Positions 1-12,247 of a stretch of 64,000 bases of DNA are shown one piece after another. Source of the DNA: Tethya wilhelma (taxonomy: Eukaryota > Porifera > Demospongiae > Tethyida > Tethyidae); contig CAXIPT010000001.1 in assembly GCA_964030475.1 (NCBI GenBank), positions 24,323,595-24,387,594 of the forward strand. The letters are read 5' to 3'. Within the stretch, counting starts at the first letter, position 1. Each line of letters starts with the position of its first letter. Both the position numbers and the translations under genes were made by a program. Under the pieces are notes generated by a model. That model did not search any database and had not been told where the DNA came from. It was given only the letters and a program-made list of their open reading frames with translations.

Positions 1-3
1 CAC

Positions 4-5
4 AT

Positions 6-38
<33 letters not shown>
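4..38. repeat. (CA)n microsatellite upstream of R1
   Basis: An alternating CA tract interrupted only near its ends. Similar CA tracts lie just before the start codons of R3 (12185-12211) and R5 (29551-29605), so this is an inherited part of the receptor 5' flank. Confidence 0.95.
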
Positions 39-41
<3 letters not shown>

Positions 42-94
42 GCATACCCACAGGAACAGTGATTGGACAGATTTTGAGATAGGACCAAGTGAAA

Positions 95-2845
95 ATGAAA
101 ATTGCCCAACTAACTATCCTTGTTCTAGCACTAGCAAATCTAGGATTCTTTGCTACACTGGTATCAGCTCAAACCTACCATATTATACAAGAGAATACCG
201 CTTGTCTAAGTGAGACAACTTGTGTAACTCTTACTCAGTATGCCCAGCAGTTACAACTAACTTCCCCGGCTACCACTGACTCAAACATCACCCTAATCTT
301 TGAGCCTGGTCATCACACTCTTGGTTCTCTTCTTCAGATACAACATGTCAAAAAACTGGTACTAAAAGTTGCATCTAAAAACACCTCATCTGCAATACTG
401 ACGTGCATAAATTCTACAGGCTTTGTTTTCGAGGATATACCTGAGGTCACTGTTAGTGGTCTTGAGTTTAATGAATGCTGGGAGAACTCTGTGAGATCAG
501 TAGATCAATTGAGAATAGAAGAATGTCAAATAGAAAATGGACATGGATTGGAACTGAAGAATGTTGTGAATGCAACTCTTGAGAGGAGCTCTTTTATTTC
601 TCTTACTGTGTTCACCATTACTATATCTAAGAGCACTTGCATCAAAAGAAACTGCACTGCATCTGAGATAACATTTGAACCGATTCATGTGTGTTTTTGC
701 ACTGACAACAAACCGGACTGTGACAGCCCTCCACCAACTAAAGCAGTCAAGAAAGGGAAAACATTTAACGTATCATTAGTTGTTGTAGATCGAGAAAGAA
801 AATCAATTCCATCTTTGATTAGTGCTAATCTCTCTTCAACGCTGATTGGACTTGCTGAAGGAGAGATCACACAGAGAACAACTTCAAACTGTACAGAGCT
901 GAACTTCACCATAACCTCTCCACAAGAATCAGAACAGCTAGTGTTGAGTGCAGAGAATCCATGCAATGAAAATACTGTAGCTCTAACTCGTATAAATGTG
1001 ACATTTCTTCCTTGCGATTGTCCAATTGGGTTTGTCAGAACTGAAGACACATCCAATTGTAGTTGTGAATGTGATCCTTGCCTCTCTGACTACATAATGG
1101 GTTGTTCTATAAGTAACTCATCAGTCCTAAGAAAGAACGGTGTCTGGATAAGTTACATCAATCAAACTGACGATGACTTTGAGTGTCCATATCTGCTTCA
1201 CCCTGAATGTCCGTACGACCACTGCTATACATCTCCAGTCTGGATTAACTTGAACACACCTAATGGTTCTGATGCACAGTGTGCTTTCAATCGTCGTGGT
1301 AGACTTTGTGGATCTTGCAAAGATGGTTTTAGTCGCACTCTAGGTAGTTCTTCTTCAGGTAGTCAGACAAGTTGCATAAAATGCTCCAACAACTGGCTAG
1401 CACTAATCATAGTCTTTGCCTTAGCTGGCATAGCACTGATTGCATTTATCTTAGTTTGGAATCTGACTGTAGCTGCTGGAACAATCCATGGTCTGTTCTT
1501 TTATATCTTCATCGTGACACTAAATCGCATTTTGTTCTTTAGATCTCAATCAGCAAATTTCTTTAGCTTCTCATTAGTATGGTTTCTTCAATACTCTATT
1601 ATTTTTAGGTGTTTCTTTGATGGAATGGATAGCACTGCTTTAGCATGGATAAACATTGCCTTTGCTGCTTACAACTTAATTTTGATGATTATTATAATCA
1701 TTTGCAGTGAATACACTACAAGAATAGCTAGACTCTTAACTGGAACAAATCCAGTGGCAGCATTAGCTACTCTAGTTATATATTCATATATCAGTTTTGA
1801 TTCATTCCCCTTTACAACCCTTAAGTATCCTGATGGTTCACAAGTGACAGTGTGGCTGAATGATGGTACTGTACAATACTTTGAAGGAAAGCACCTTGCA
1901 TTATTTTTAATAGGAATTCCAGTTACTCTTGTGCTTGTCATACACATATCTCTCATCTTCTCTTACCAGTGGCTTCTGCGTTGCTCAAACAAAAGAGCTT
2001 TAAAGTGGATAAAAGATGCAAGACTTTATCCCTTCATGGATGCTTATTATGCTCCTTTTAATATCAAACATCGCTACTGGACTGGATTACTGGTTTTAAT
2101 AGTATTAGCTATTGCTATTGTTCCTAGAACGTTAACTGAACGTCGAAATCATGAAACAGACCTCCTATTTATTATTTGCACACTAGCTTCTCTCTTACTA
2201 TTGAAACTCCTACTGCAAGGGAAAATCTATAAATCATGGCAACTAGATGTACTGGAGACATCATACATATTCAACCTTCTAATTTTGTCTGCTGGTTCTC
2301 TCTACATCAGAGCAGCTGGTGTCGGAAATCAAGAGGCTCTTGCCTACACTTCAACCAGCATTGCTTTCATCACTTTCCTAGGCATCTTGAGCTATCACAC
2401 CTATGCCTTTGCACTTCCAAAGAAAGTGAGAAACAAACTTGACTTTTTCATCCTAAAAATCAAACTACAATTCTTTAAAAAAGAACCCACTGATCACGAA
2501 ATCATTCACATTCCTCAGCCTGTGGTCACACACAGTGTTGTGGACCCTGTACCAACTCAACAACAATTGGAGAAGGCTCAACATGAGAGAGAAGCAATAC
2601 AAGAGAATGAGACGGCCATTAATAGCAAACAACCTTTGGCTTCCTTGGTGATTGAAAATGATTTCAAAAAGAAACAAATTGCTAAACCTGACAAGAAGTT
2701 TATTGAAGAAGACAAGAACAAAAACAGAGAAGAAAATGAAGTTGCTAATATTGAACTTGATCCCTATATCTGTGACAGTAATGAGTTGGGGACAAAGAGA
2801 GAAAATGAAATCAAAGATTTTCTTGCAGTATACAATGAAGATTAA
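95..2845 (+). CDS. R1: long-form multi-pass receptor-like membrane protein (intact)
   Basis: Intronless reading frame of 916 residues from the ATG at 95; the in-frame GTG at 89 is not used because paralogues start at the matching ATG. In order: signal peptide (about 1-26); a region with short beta-strand and N-glycosylation repeats resembling a right-handed beta-helix (about 30-170); a Cys-rich region (about 215-430) with the family motifs CDPCLSDYI and LCGSCKDGF; 8-9 hydrophobic segments (first about 433-455, last about 748-770); and a polar tail (about 775-916) ending in a conserved acidic block with DPYICDSNEL. I recognise the architecture as a multicopy sponge/cnidarian-type family of unknown function. 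Receptor role is inferred from topology. In the tail the tyrosine of the family motif VTYSVV is replaced by histidine (VTHSVV, about residue 811). Confidence 0.85.
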   Translation: MKIAQLTILVLALANLGFFATLVSAQTYHIIQENTACLSETTCVTLTQYAQQLQLTSPATTDSNITLIFEPGHHTLGSLLQIQHVKKLVLKVASKNTSSAILTCINSTGFVFEDIPEVTVSGLEFNECWENSVRSVDQLRIEECQIENGHGLELKNVVNATLERSSFISLTVFTITISKSTCIKRNCTASEITFEPIHVCFCTDNKPDCDSPPPTKAVKKGKTFNVSLVVVDRERKSIPSLISANLSSTLIGLAEGEITQRTTSNCTELNFTITSPQESEQLVLSAENPCNENTVALTRINVTFLPCDCPIGFVRTEDTSNCSCECDPCLSDYIMGCSISNSSVLRKNGVWISYINQTDDDFECPYLLHPECPYDHCYTSPVWINLNTPNGSDAQCAFNRRGRLCGSCKDGFSRTLGSSSSGSQTSCIKCSNNWLALIIVFALAGIALIAFILVWNLTVAAGTIHGLFFYIFIVTLNRILFFRSQSANFFSFSLVWFLQYSIIFRCFFDGMDSTALAWINIAFAAYNLILMIIIIICSEYTTRIARLLTGTNPVAALATLVIYSYISFDSFPFTTLKYPDGSQVTVWLNDGTVQYFEGKHLALFLIGIPVTLVLVIHISLIFSYQWLLRCSNKRALKWIKDARLYPFMDAYYAPFNIKHRYWTGLLVLIVLAIAIVPRTLTERRNHETDLLFIICTLASLLLLKLLLQGKIYKSWQLDVLETSYIFNLLILSAGSLYIRAAGVGNQEALAYTSTSIAFITFLGILSYHTYAFALPKKVRNKLDFFILKIKLQFFKKEPTDHEIIHIPQPVVTHSVVDPVPTQQQLEKAQHEREAIQENETAINSKQPLASLVIENDFKKKQIAKPDKKFIEEDKNKNREENEVANIELDPYICDSNELGTKRENEIKDFLAVYNED

Positions 2846-3322
2846 ATCAATGATAGTTATAACTCAGCTATGCTAACATAAGACTTAGTTGGTCTACATC
2901 TCATGTATTCAAATCATGTTATAAACTATAATAGTTGTTTTTGTATTTGCATTTTGCATAATTATTATGTATTAAAAAATTTAAAGCAGTGTAGGCCTGT
3001 TCCAAAGGAAGTGATGCATTTCCAAGTCATTAAATTATGTGATGGGAATTGTGTATACATGTATTATAGCAGTGTGTTTCTTTTCATGTACCGCTCTTGA
3101 GAAACATGGAACCTTTGATCTTAGGTACAGAGCATCATGCAACAACCTCATTTGTAAACCGACATTCTGACAATAGCTACCTAATACTCCTCCTAATATT
3201 TTGAAAAAATAAGGCACAAAAATTAACCGAACGAATACCATATATGGATTCAAAACACAGGAAAATTATATAGTTTAAATAATTGAACTGTCTTTAGTCA
3301 GAAGATATTCATTCTATTACCT
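2846..3322. other. R1 3' flank, no gene seen
   Basis: AT-rich 3' flank of R1. I see no coding region beyond short chance frames. Confidence 0.6.
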
Positions 3323-3748
3323 ACAAGTAGTAAAAATTTCAAAAAAAGAAGTAGTGTAGGAATGGGCAGTGCGGTAAAAAGTATTGGAACAAGGCATGGT
3401 CTCAATTTCGGCACATGACTACTTCATTTTTATTCTTGATCACTTATTATTATGGATTTTCAGTGTTGTGTTGCGATGATCTGCATACAATAGTACCGTA
3501 GCTATAGCTTATGATTACTGCATTGGTTCAAATTTCTCAGTACTATATATTATAGCTAATCACTTGGCTACTGAAATAATGGAGTAAACTATAAAAGACA
3601 GGTACATAACTTAAACTCGATTGCCAGCCAAGAGTTGGACATAAAAATGAAGTAGTCATGTGCCGAAATTGAGACCATGCCTTGTTCCAATACTTTTTAC
3701 CGCACTGCCCATTCCTACACTACTTTTTTTGAAATTTTTACTACTTGT
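3323..3748. mobile_element. Foldback MITE, family A, copy 1
   Basis: Inverted arms of about 105 bp: the left starts ACAAGTAGTAAAAATTTC and reaches GACTACTTCATTTTT; the right is its near-perfect reverse complement ending TTTTTACTACTTGT. The loop is about 210 bp with no ORF. The same arms occur at 4492-4838 and at 26074/28796. No transposase is present, so it is non-autonomous. Confidence 0.85.
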
Positions 3749-4491
3749 TCATTCACTTTTTTCAACACTACAGTGTGGAGACTGTTAGAGACTGGCAAGT
3801 CCCTGCAAAAAGCTTGAGAAGGAGCTACATGCACTTCAGTATGCTAGAGGAAGCTAATGCGATAAAATGCCACGTGCAAAGATAACGAATGACCTTTGAA
3901 CTCTACCCACAAAGATGGCTGCATTGTAGTACATGAATTTATACGCTAAGTATTAAAGCTTTCTAGTTTTTGTTTAGGCCTATTTATGATGAAAATGAGT
4001 ACCAAGGAATGTAGTACCCATGAAAAGAACTTACTTTGTACTGTCAAAGTTGGCTCAACAAATGCCCAGAACACTCTAAGACAGCGCTTCGTGTGAAGCC
4101 ACACTAATGCATTTTTGTTCATTCTTGCTTACTTCCTCCCAAACTGACTTTCTTGAACACGATTTCCAAAGAAACAAAAAGCGTCAAGCCAACTTTGACT
4201 GTACACAGTAACTTGAATTCATCCAAATTACGAACCTTTACACTAGTTTTCTGTCTAAATATCAAGAGCTAGGGAGCTTTTAAAATTTTGGTATAAATTA
4301 CTGTACTGAAATGTAGCCATCTTGATGTTGGTAGAGGTCGTCACATTCATATAGCAAACTTGACCACATGGTTTACATGCATGTAATGTGCATGCGCATG
4401 CAATGTATGCAAGCACTTCTACTTTTTGTAGAGACTGATCAGTCTCTTGCAAAATCAGTGAGTCACCTTAGTGTTGAAAAAAGTGCACGAA

Positions 4492-4838
4492 CAAGTAGTA
4501 AAAAATTTATAAAAATAACAGTTTAGGAATGTGGAGTGCCATAGAAAGCAATAAAACAAGCCAAGACTCTGACTTTCGGCACATGACTAGCTATACTTCA
4601 TTTTTTTGTGTACCAAAGACTTACCATGTCAGATAGGTTGCCTGTATGATTCCATGCTGATAATTATACTTCATTTAATTTACAATCGGGAGATAAAGGA
4701 CCCTGTATACTATGACATGATGAAGACTAAAAATGAAGTAGTCATGTGCCGAAAGTCAAGAGTCTTGGCTTGTTTCATTGCTTTTTAAGGCACTCCCCAT
4801 TCCTACACAGTTATTTTTATAAATTTTTTACTACTTGA
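4492..4838. mobile_element. Foldback MITE, family A, copy 2
   Basis: Diverged copy with arms of about 105 bp (ACAAGTAGTAAAAAATTTAT... and its reverse complement ending TTTTTTACTACTTG). Its left flank is the inverted counterpart of the right flank of copy 1, so 3323-4838 forms a larger nested palindrome. Confidence 0.8.
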
Positions 4839-4860
4839 CATGTATTGCCGTTATTTGAAA

Positions 4861-6330
4861 TTAAAGGGTTAATGATGGGCTCACAAAATAATTGTGCCAG
4901 TAGGTATGAGTGTTAGTATCATGTGAAGTATATCTGTTGTGGATACTGCATGACCACATGCACTCAACCGCAGGGAATTAGCTAGATATATCCACAGAAA
5001 ATTCATGCAGTATGTAGAAAACACCCAAGTACCATCCAGTGAAAATTAAGGGACTCTAGCACTTTAAAGATTCTTCATAAGACAGCTAGAACACAAGTTG
5101 ATGTTGTTTTTTTGTAGAAAAAGGTTAAGACACAGACAATTAATTATGACAGCTTGCATGCAAAACATTTGAACTTGAAATGGGTACGTACAAAAGACTA
5201 TCTTCTTTAGCAAGCACTTGAACTTAAACTATACACCAAACTGGTTAGAAGAAAGTTGCTAAGTGCCATGATATACACTTGATAATACAGACTGAGGTAT
5301 AATCAATGTTATATGTTATGCATTTCCAAGTAGAACATGCAGTAGGCATGTTCTAACATAAAGCACATTTCATAGACATATAGTACACGGCAAAGGAGAA
5401 AAGTAACAGCAGAAGTGGATTATATAGTTTTGGTTATACATGATGTTTGAACAACTATAATACAGAAATACAGTAACTCTATATCTTTGATAGAGTTACG
5501 ACCATGAATGCATATTAGGCTCCTCAAAATATCCGATATTCCCTGTAACGTATAATTTTACTATTAATATATGGGCATTGTACAACTCATCCGCGAAAGT
5601 TAAAATGCAAAAATGTTACATCAGTCTGTGAAAGATGGACTATATATGACTACAAAACTTTCCTGCTATACAGTAGTATACCTAGCAATGGAGAAATGCA
5701 CAATCTGAGGTGAATTATGTATTATCTTTAAGTTAAAAAAAATTGATATGCATTGTTGTATATCTCTATCAAAGATGTCAAGTTGCTAACTGTTTCTATT
5801 GTTTTTAGTTACCATGCATGTAAAACTAGAACTATATATATAATTCACCTCAGATTGTGCATTTCTCCATAACATGTAAGACAGTTATCATACAATTTTA
5901 AGACACTCCTCTGCAGTAGTGTAACCTCATCAAATTTAAATTGGCATTCTGATAATAGCTTCCCATAACTCCCACTTATACTTTTGGTGATAGAATGATT
6001 GTACACAAAGCTAACCAATCAAATTAATGAATACCACATATATATAAATGAATACTGACAGTTTAAAATTTAATGAATTGACATTTTTCCAGTCACAACT
6101 CAAGATGTTTGTTCAATACTAAATCTACAAGCTAAATGTTCTTACAATATTCAAGTTGTACTGATTAATAATTATCGTCAGGGAGAACAAAATAGTGACA
6201 TTATTATAATAGTCAAGCTAAGCTTATCTACAATACAACAAAGTAAAAGGACTATTGAAGAATTGAAGCTAAGCAGGCAGTAGCTAAAAGGAAATGTAAC
6301 GTGTAAATTATAACTATTTACTACAATAAT
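4861..6330. repeat. Duplicated intergenic block before R2
   Basis: Non-coding. Blocks of this stretch (for example AAGTGCCATGATA, GTAACAGCAGAAGTGGA and the late ACTATTGAAGAAT stretch) recur in the same order at about 10860-12090 before R3. The flanks of R2 and R3 were therefore duplicated together with the genes. Confidence 0.7.
5690..5871. repeat. Short inverted repeat (MITE-like)
   Basis: Arms of about 30 bp: ATGGAGAAATGCACAATCTG near 5692 and the reverse complement ending at 5871, about 120 bp apart. The matching spot before R3 lacks the perfect pair. Family unknown. Confidence 0.6.
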
Positions 6331-6372
6331 TGTATAACATACAATGCATGCATGCATGTGTGCGTGTACGCT

Positions 6373-6551
6373 TTCTCAATAAGATCCGGAAAATTCTCAG
6401 TCCGGTTTAGAATCTAAGCAATTTAAGATATGTAAATGATATGCACATATCATTAATTAGTACTACAACCATTTGTTTAGATCCTAAACAGGGTGTTTAG
6501 ATTCTAAACATTTAGAATCCGGACTCAGAATTTTCCGGATCTTATTGAGAA
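6373..6551. mobile_element. MITE, family B
   Basis: Terminal inverted repeats TTCTCAATAAGATCCGGAAA and reverse complement, with further inner palindromic matches around TTTAGAATC. About 179 bp, no ORF. Confidence 0.8.
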
Positions 6552-6580
6552 TGTGTTGCCGTCACGACTCTGTCGTCGCT

Positions 6581-6720
6581 TTCTCAATAAGATCCGGAAA
6601 ATTCTCAGTCCGGTTTAGAATCTAAGCAATTTAAGATATGTAAATGATATGCGCATATCATTAATTAGTACTACAACCATTTGTTTAGATCCTAAACAGG
6701 GTGTTTAGACTCTAAGCATT
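6581..6720. repeat. Partial tandem copy of MITE family B
   Basis: Repeats 6373-6510 almost base for base at an offset of 208 bp, but the right terminal repeat is missing. It is a partial tandem duplication rather than a second insertion. Confidence 0.85.
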
Positions 6721-6831
6721 TATTTATGTGTCAAATGCACACGTGCTAGTAATGATATACTTATATTTAAATCATTAAGAATCACATTCTATGCACACAT
6801 AAACACAGTGACACCTCTAGTTAAAATTAAA

Positions 6832-9651
6832 ATGGCACCACTGACTATCCTAGTTCTAACACTAGTAAGTCTAAGATTCTTTGTTAGATCCCAAACCTAC
6901 AATATCATACCAGACAATGCCGCCTGTCCAAATGATACAACATCTACTGATCACACCCAACTAAACGAGAGAATGACCTGCTTGACTCTTACTCAGTATG
7001 CCCAGCTTTGGTCACAACCATCTTCTCCAGTTACCATTAACTCAAACATCACCCTCATCTTTCAGCCTGGTCATTACATTCTTGGTTCTTCTCTTCAGAT
7101 ACAACATGTCAACAATTTGGTACTAAGAGTCGCACATATCAACTCCTCTTCTGCTATGGTTACATGCATCAATTTGACAGGCTTTGTTTTAGACAACATA
7201 TCTGAGGTCACTGTCAGTGGTCTTGTGTTCAATGAGTGCTGGGAGAACTCTGTGAGATCAGTAAATCAATTGAAGATAGAGGAATGTCAATTTGAAAATG
7301 GACATGGATTGGAACTGAGGAACGTCATAAATGCAACTCTTGATAGGAGCACTTTCAATTCTCTCGCTACATTTACCACCAATAGAACTAACCTCAAAAG
7401 TAACAACAATGCATCTGAGATATCATCTGAACCAGTTCATGTGTGTTTTTGCACAGACAACCAACCTGATTGTGACAGTCCTCCACCAACTTATGCAGTC
7501 AAAAAAGGAGAGACATTTAACATATCACTATTAGTTGTTGTAGATAGAGAAAGAAACCCAATTCCATCTTCTGTGAAGGCAAATGTATCTTCAAACCTTA
7601 GTGGAGTTACTGAAGAGCAGATAGTACAGAGAACTACTTCACATTGCACAGAGTTAAATTTCACTATAACATCCCCATATGATTCGGAACAGCTAATGCT
7701 GTACGCATGCGCAGAAAATCAGCACAACGATATCTTGGCTTCTCAAACTCATGTAAATGTAATATTTATTCCTTGTGATTGCCCGAATGGATTTATCAAA
7801 AGTAAGGACACATCTAATTGTAGTTGTGAATGTGATCCTTGCCTCTCTAACTACATAATGGGGTGTTCTATTAGTAACTCATCACTCCTAAAAAAGAGCA
7901 ATGTCTGGATAAGTTACATCAATGAAACTGAAAAAGACTTTGAGTGTCCATATCTGATTCACCATCGTTGCCCGTATGACTATTGCCATTCATCTCCAGT
8001 CTGGATTAACCTCAACACACAAAATGGTTCTGATGCACAGTGTGCTTCCAATCGTAGCGGTAAACTTTGTGGATCTTGTAAGGATGGTTACAGCCTCACT
8101 CTAGGTAGCAGTTAATTCACAATGCAAGAAATGCTCCAACAATTGGCTAGCACTTATCATAGGCTTTGCTTTAGCCGGTATAACACTCGTTGCTTTCATC
8201 CTAGTTTGCAATCTGACTATAGCTGTTGGTACAATCAATGGTGTACTTCTTTATATAGAAATCATTAGAATAAACTACAACATTTTCTTTTTATCTGAAT
8301 CACCAAAATTTACTTTCTTTGTTCTCTCTTCAGAATGGCTAATCCATTACTTTGGTATTTTGACCTGCTTCTATGACGGAATGGATGGCTATGCTGTTAC
8401 ATGGATAAATTTGTCTTTTTGTTGTTACAACATAGTTTTGATCATTATTCTGATCATTTGCAGTGAACATTCTACAAGAATAGCCCGACTCTTAACTGGA
8501 ACAAATCCAGTGGCAACATTAGCTTTTGCGATATTTTTGACATACAACTCTCTTGGTACTCCATTCTTCTTTGTAATCCTTGAGTATCCTAATGGTTCAC
8601 AGCAGGCATTGTGGTTGAGAGATCCTAATGTACATTACTTTAAAGGGAAGCACATTCCCTTGTTTCTAGCATGTCTTCCAATTGTTTTGGTATTTACTGT
8701 ACATCTATTTCTTCTCTTCTTTTATCCTTGGCTTCTACGCTGTTCAAATGGAAGAGCAGAAAAGTGGATCAAACATGCCAAATTCTATCCCTTCATGGAT
8801 TCATACTTTGCTCCCTACTATCCCAAACACCGATACTGGACTGGATTGATAGTTTTAGTTATTTTAGTTATCTATATAATAATTTCTAATAGCAATGGAG
8901 ATCCTGAAACAAACCTCCTCATCACTATATGCATCATTCTAGCTTCTTTCTTGCTATTTAAACTTCTACTGCAAGGTAAAATCTACAAATCATGGCAAAT
9001 AGATGTACTGGAGACATCATACATATTCAACCTTCTGATCTTCTCGGCTGGTTCTCTCTACATCAGAGCAGCTGGTGTGTGAAATCAAGAGGCTCTTGCC
9101 TACACTTCAACCAGCATTGTTTTCATCACTTTCCTAGGTATCTTGATCTATCACACGTATGCCTTTGCTCTTCCAAAGAAAGTGAGAAACAAACTCGACT
9201 CCTTTATCCTCACACTGAACCAGAAATTATTCATGTCCCTCGTCATGTAGTCACATATAGTGTGGTGGACCCTGTGCCAACTCAACAGCAATTACTCCAC
9301 AATGTTCAGAAGGCAGGCAGCAACTACAATCAACATGAGAGAGAACCAGTCATGACAGAAGAGAATGAGACAGCAACTAATGACGAACCATGCATCTTCA
9401 GCTACCTCGATGCTTGAACAAACCATATTAGATAGCAAAAAAAAGTACTATATCTGACATTGTCAAGGAGCTTAATTGCGACTGAAAATGGAGTGGATCA
9501 GAAAAAACAAGAAAAGGATTTCGAAACTGTTAACATTGAACCAGGACCCTCAACATTCTCTGATATCCGCCTTGATCCTTACATCCATGACAGTGATGAG
9601 TTGGGAACAGAAAGAGAAACAGAAATCAATGACTTTCTTTCAGTAATTTAA
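6832..9651 (+). pseudogene. R2: long-form receptor pseudogene
   Basis: Starts at the ATG matching the other members (6832) and reads through signal peptide, beta-helix-like and Cys-rich regions. A 4-bp insertion at about 8112-8117 (TT became TTAATT relative to R3) then shifts the frame into a TAA at 8113. The next frame carries the membrane segments but is stopped by TGA at 9080 (GTGGGA in relatives, GTGTGA here). About 31 bp are missing near 9212 relative to R3, a TGCA insertion lies at 9391-9394, and more is lost near 9430. The conserved tail (SDELGTERE...) is still visible to 9651. Closest relative in the window is R3. Confidence 0.9.
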
Positions 9652-10028
9652 GGTGACTAAATCAGTGATAGTTAATCTACGTAAAAAAGCACACTAACAT
9701 AATTATACATGTAGATTTTTCCATTGATAACTTTTTAATAGTTACTGCATGCGGATTCACATGGATATTTCATATATATATACATTATCATTACAATAAT
9801 AGTATATTTTTTGAACACAGAAACTTATTTTAAAGCTTTTTTAACCAATGCCTCAATAATACTCAGTTTACTGAATGAATCAATGTCAATATTGTAATCT
9901 CTGACACAGTATAGTTTGCTATTAATTGATAGATAACATCAAAAAATTATAATATATAGCTGAGCTACTTAGAGAAAAGCAACAAATTATTATCATGCAT
10001 GGGAATAACCCATGTCAATATGTATATG
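9652..10028. other. R2 3' flank, no gene seen
   Basis: AT-rich and non-coding. It resembles the R3 3' flank (15119-15420), including a shared TAGATTTTTCCATTGATAAC block. Confidence 0.65.
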
Positions 10029-10161
10029 TTAGAACATGCCTACCAGGGCTCTACGTGAAATACACGAGGTAATATTGAATAAACCCGAGGGCGTAGCCCA
10101 AGGGTTTAGTCAATATTACCGAGTGTATTTCGAAGTAGAGCACGCAGTAGGCATGTTCTAA
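10029..10161. mobile_element. Foldback element, about 133 bp
   Basis: Almost entirely self-complementary from TTAGAACATGCCTAC to GTAGGCATGTTCTAA, with a central CCCGAGGGCGTAGCCC. A degraded copy lies at 11164-11273. No coding capacity. Confidence 0.85.
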
Positions 10162-11200
10162 CCAACTTGTATCATGGCGCTTCGAGTTCTCACTACTTTC
10201 TTTCTAGTTTTGAGTATAGTATAGGCTCAAGCGCTTACTTTTTAGGCGAAGGTCAAGACACAGACAGTTAGAATAGCTCGCACGCTAAAAATTTGAACTT
10301 GAAACGGGTACCAAAGACTATCTTCGAAGAAAAACAACAACAGCGTTGTCTTCTAGTAGTCTTCTGAAGTATCTCAAGCGCTACAGTCTCTTTTCACTGG
10401 ATAGTTCTTGGTTTTTTCAACTTGCTGTGTATATTCCACCGGATTTCCTGTGGAATATCGAGATATTTCCCTGCGGTTGAGTGCGGTCAGTATCTACAAC
10501 TGATATTTCCCTGTCGGCACCTTTGAAAGTATGGCTTCCCATGATACAAAATAGTATACTCCATAAGCTTCTTATGCTAGAAACTATGGAGAAATGAGCT
10601 AACCTATAGCCACAATCATCACAATTGTGACCTTTTGTACTGTTTAAGTTTGTCTAGCCTCTCCTACTTATCAGTTCCAACTTAAACTCAATAATTACTA
10701 GCTATAGGGTGATACCATACTTAATACACAACAAGTTTAAAGTTCATGCAATGCAAATTCCTTAGCTGCAGAGCACGCGCTAAGTACATCTTTAGACATC
10801 CATCTCATTTGAAATGCATTAAGTGACTACTTTTACTAGCCTTTATTTGTGGGTTAATGATGGCCGGGCTCACATGTCAGTAGATATGAGTGTTAGTATA
10901 TGATGGGAAGTGATACTTTCAGAGGTACCGAGAGGGAAATAATATTATCTGTTGTAGATACTAACCGCATTATACAGAATGGCAATAATTATATCTCGAT
11001 ATTCCAAAGGAAATTGAGTGAAATACATTGAGCATGTAGAAAACATCCATCCTGTCACAAAAATCTCTGCACATGTCTTTACCTTCTCTTACAGCAAGCG
11101 CTTGAACCTAAACTATTTTCAAATCTGGAAAAAGTTGTAAGAATTCTAAGTGCCATGCATGATACAAGCTGGTTCGAACATGCCTATAGTGCGTGCTCTA
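10131..11200. repeat. Long inverted repeat between R2 and R3
   Basis: The left arm (about 10135-10560) and right arm (about 10850-11195) are diverged reverse complements. They share the GGCATGTTC...CTTGTATCATG block at the outer ends and the CTCAACCGCAGGGAA / CGATATTCCA blocks inside. Part of the right arm is also found at 4861-5350. It is probably a decayed long-TIR transposon without a transposase. Confidence 0.6.
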
Positions 11201-11273
11201 CACTTGGAATTAAGTACAGGGTGTTACCTCATGTATTTCCAAGTAGAACATGCAGTGGACGTGTTCCAACATA
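11164..11273. mobile_element. Degraded copy of the 10029 foldback
   Basis: Begins CGAACATGCCTATAG and ends CAGTGGACGTGTTCC with remnants of the CCTCATGTATTTCC arm. It sits at the end of the long inverted repeat, mirroring the copy at 10029-10161. Confidence 0.6.
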
Positions 11274-12188
11274 CATTTAACACATATATATTATAGTACA
11301 TGGCAAAGGGGATAAGTAACAGCATGCAGAGGTGGACTATATATAGTTCTGATTTTAGATGGTAATTGATTGAACAACTATAAATACATGTAACTCTATA
11401 TCTTTGATAGAGTTGCAACCATGCATATCAAGCTCCTTGAAAGTTTTTATCAGCGAAAACTTTTATCTACAAAAATTCACTTCAACGTAAATAATGTATG
11501 GGCATCATCCATGAAAGTGAAAACACAAACTGAATTTTACATCTACAAAAGTTAGACACTGCAAATTTTAAACTTTTATGCTACACGACTAAGTAACTAT
11601 AGCAACGGAGAAAACCACCAACTTAGTTCTGGTTTTACATGGTAATTAAACAAATATGGATACAGCAACTCTATTTCTTTGATAAATTTACAACCATACA
11701 TATTAGGCTCCTTTAAGATAATCGCATTAAATTTAAGTTGACATTCTGATAATAGCTACACATAACAGGATGCATGATACACAAAAATAACTAATCAAAT
11801 TAATGAATACCATACTAATAATAATAGCAATTCAGACAGATAATGACAGTTTATGAATTTACATGTTTTTAGTCAAAACTAAGATCTACAAGCTAACTAA
11901 AACTTTTACGTAATATTCAAGCTAGCTGTACCGATTATTGTCAGGAAACAAAACTAGCTAGTGCTATTGATCTATCTATAATACAAAAAGGACTATTGAA
12001 GAATCTGATCAGAATTTAAACTAAGCAGGCGTGGCTACAAGAAATTTTTGAAATGTAAGGATATAACTTACTATAATAATTGTAACATACAATGTCACGT
12101 ATGTAATTCTTAATTTAATTTAAGTATCATTACTAGCACGTGCATACCTGTTAACTATGCATGCATGTGACCCAATGTCATGATACAC
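11274..12188. other. R3 5' flank, no gene seen
   Basis: Non-coding, paralogous to about 5350-6330 before R2. A CA tract follows at 12185-12211, just before the predicted 5'UTR acceptor (ACACAG|TGACA). Confidence 0.65.
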
Positions 12189-12247
12189 ACATACACACAC
12201 ACACACACACAAACACAGTGACATTAATTTAAGAAGTGAAAAAGAAA

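Noticed and set aside
89..94. GTG start for R1 (and GTG/TTG starts before R2, R3, R5, R6)
   Set aside because: Eukaryotic context; an ATG a few codons later is conserved in all members.
6340..6362. ATGCATGC runs as a CRISPR-like or regulatory repeat
   Set aside because: No spacers or regular units; short palindromic simple sequence.
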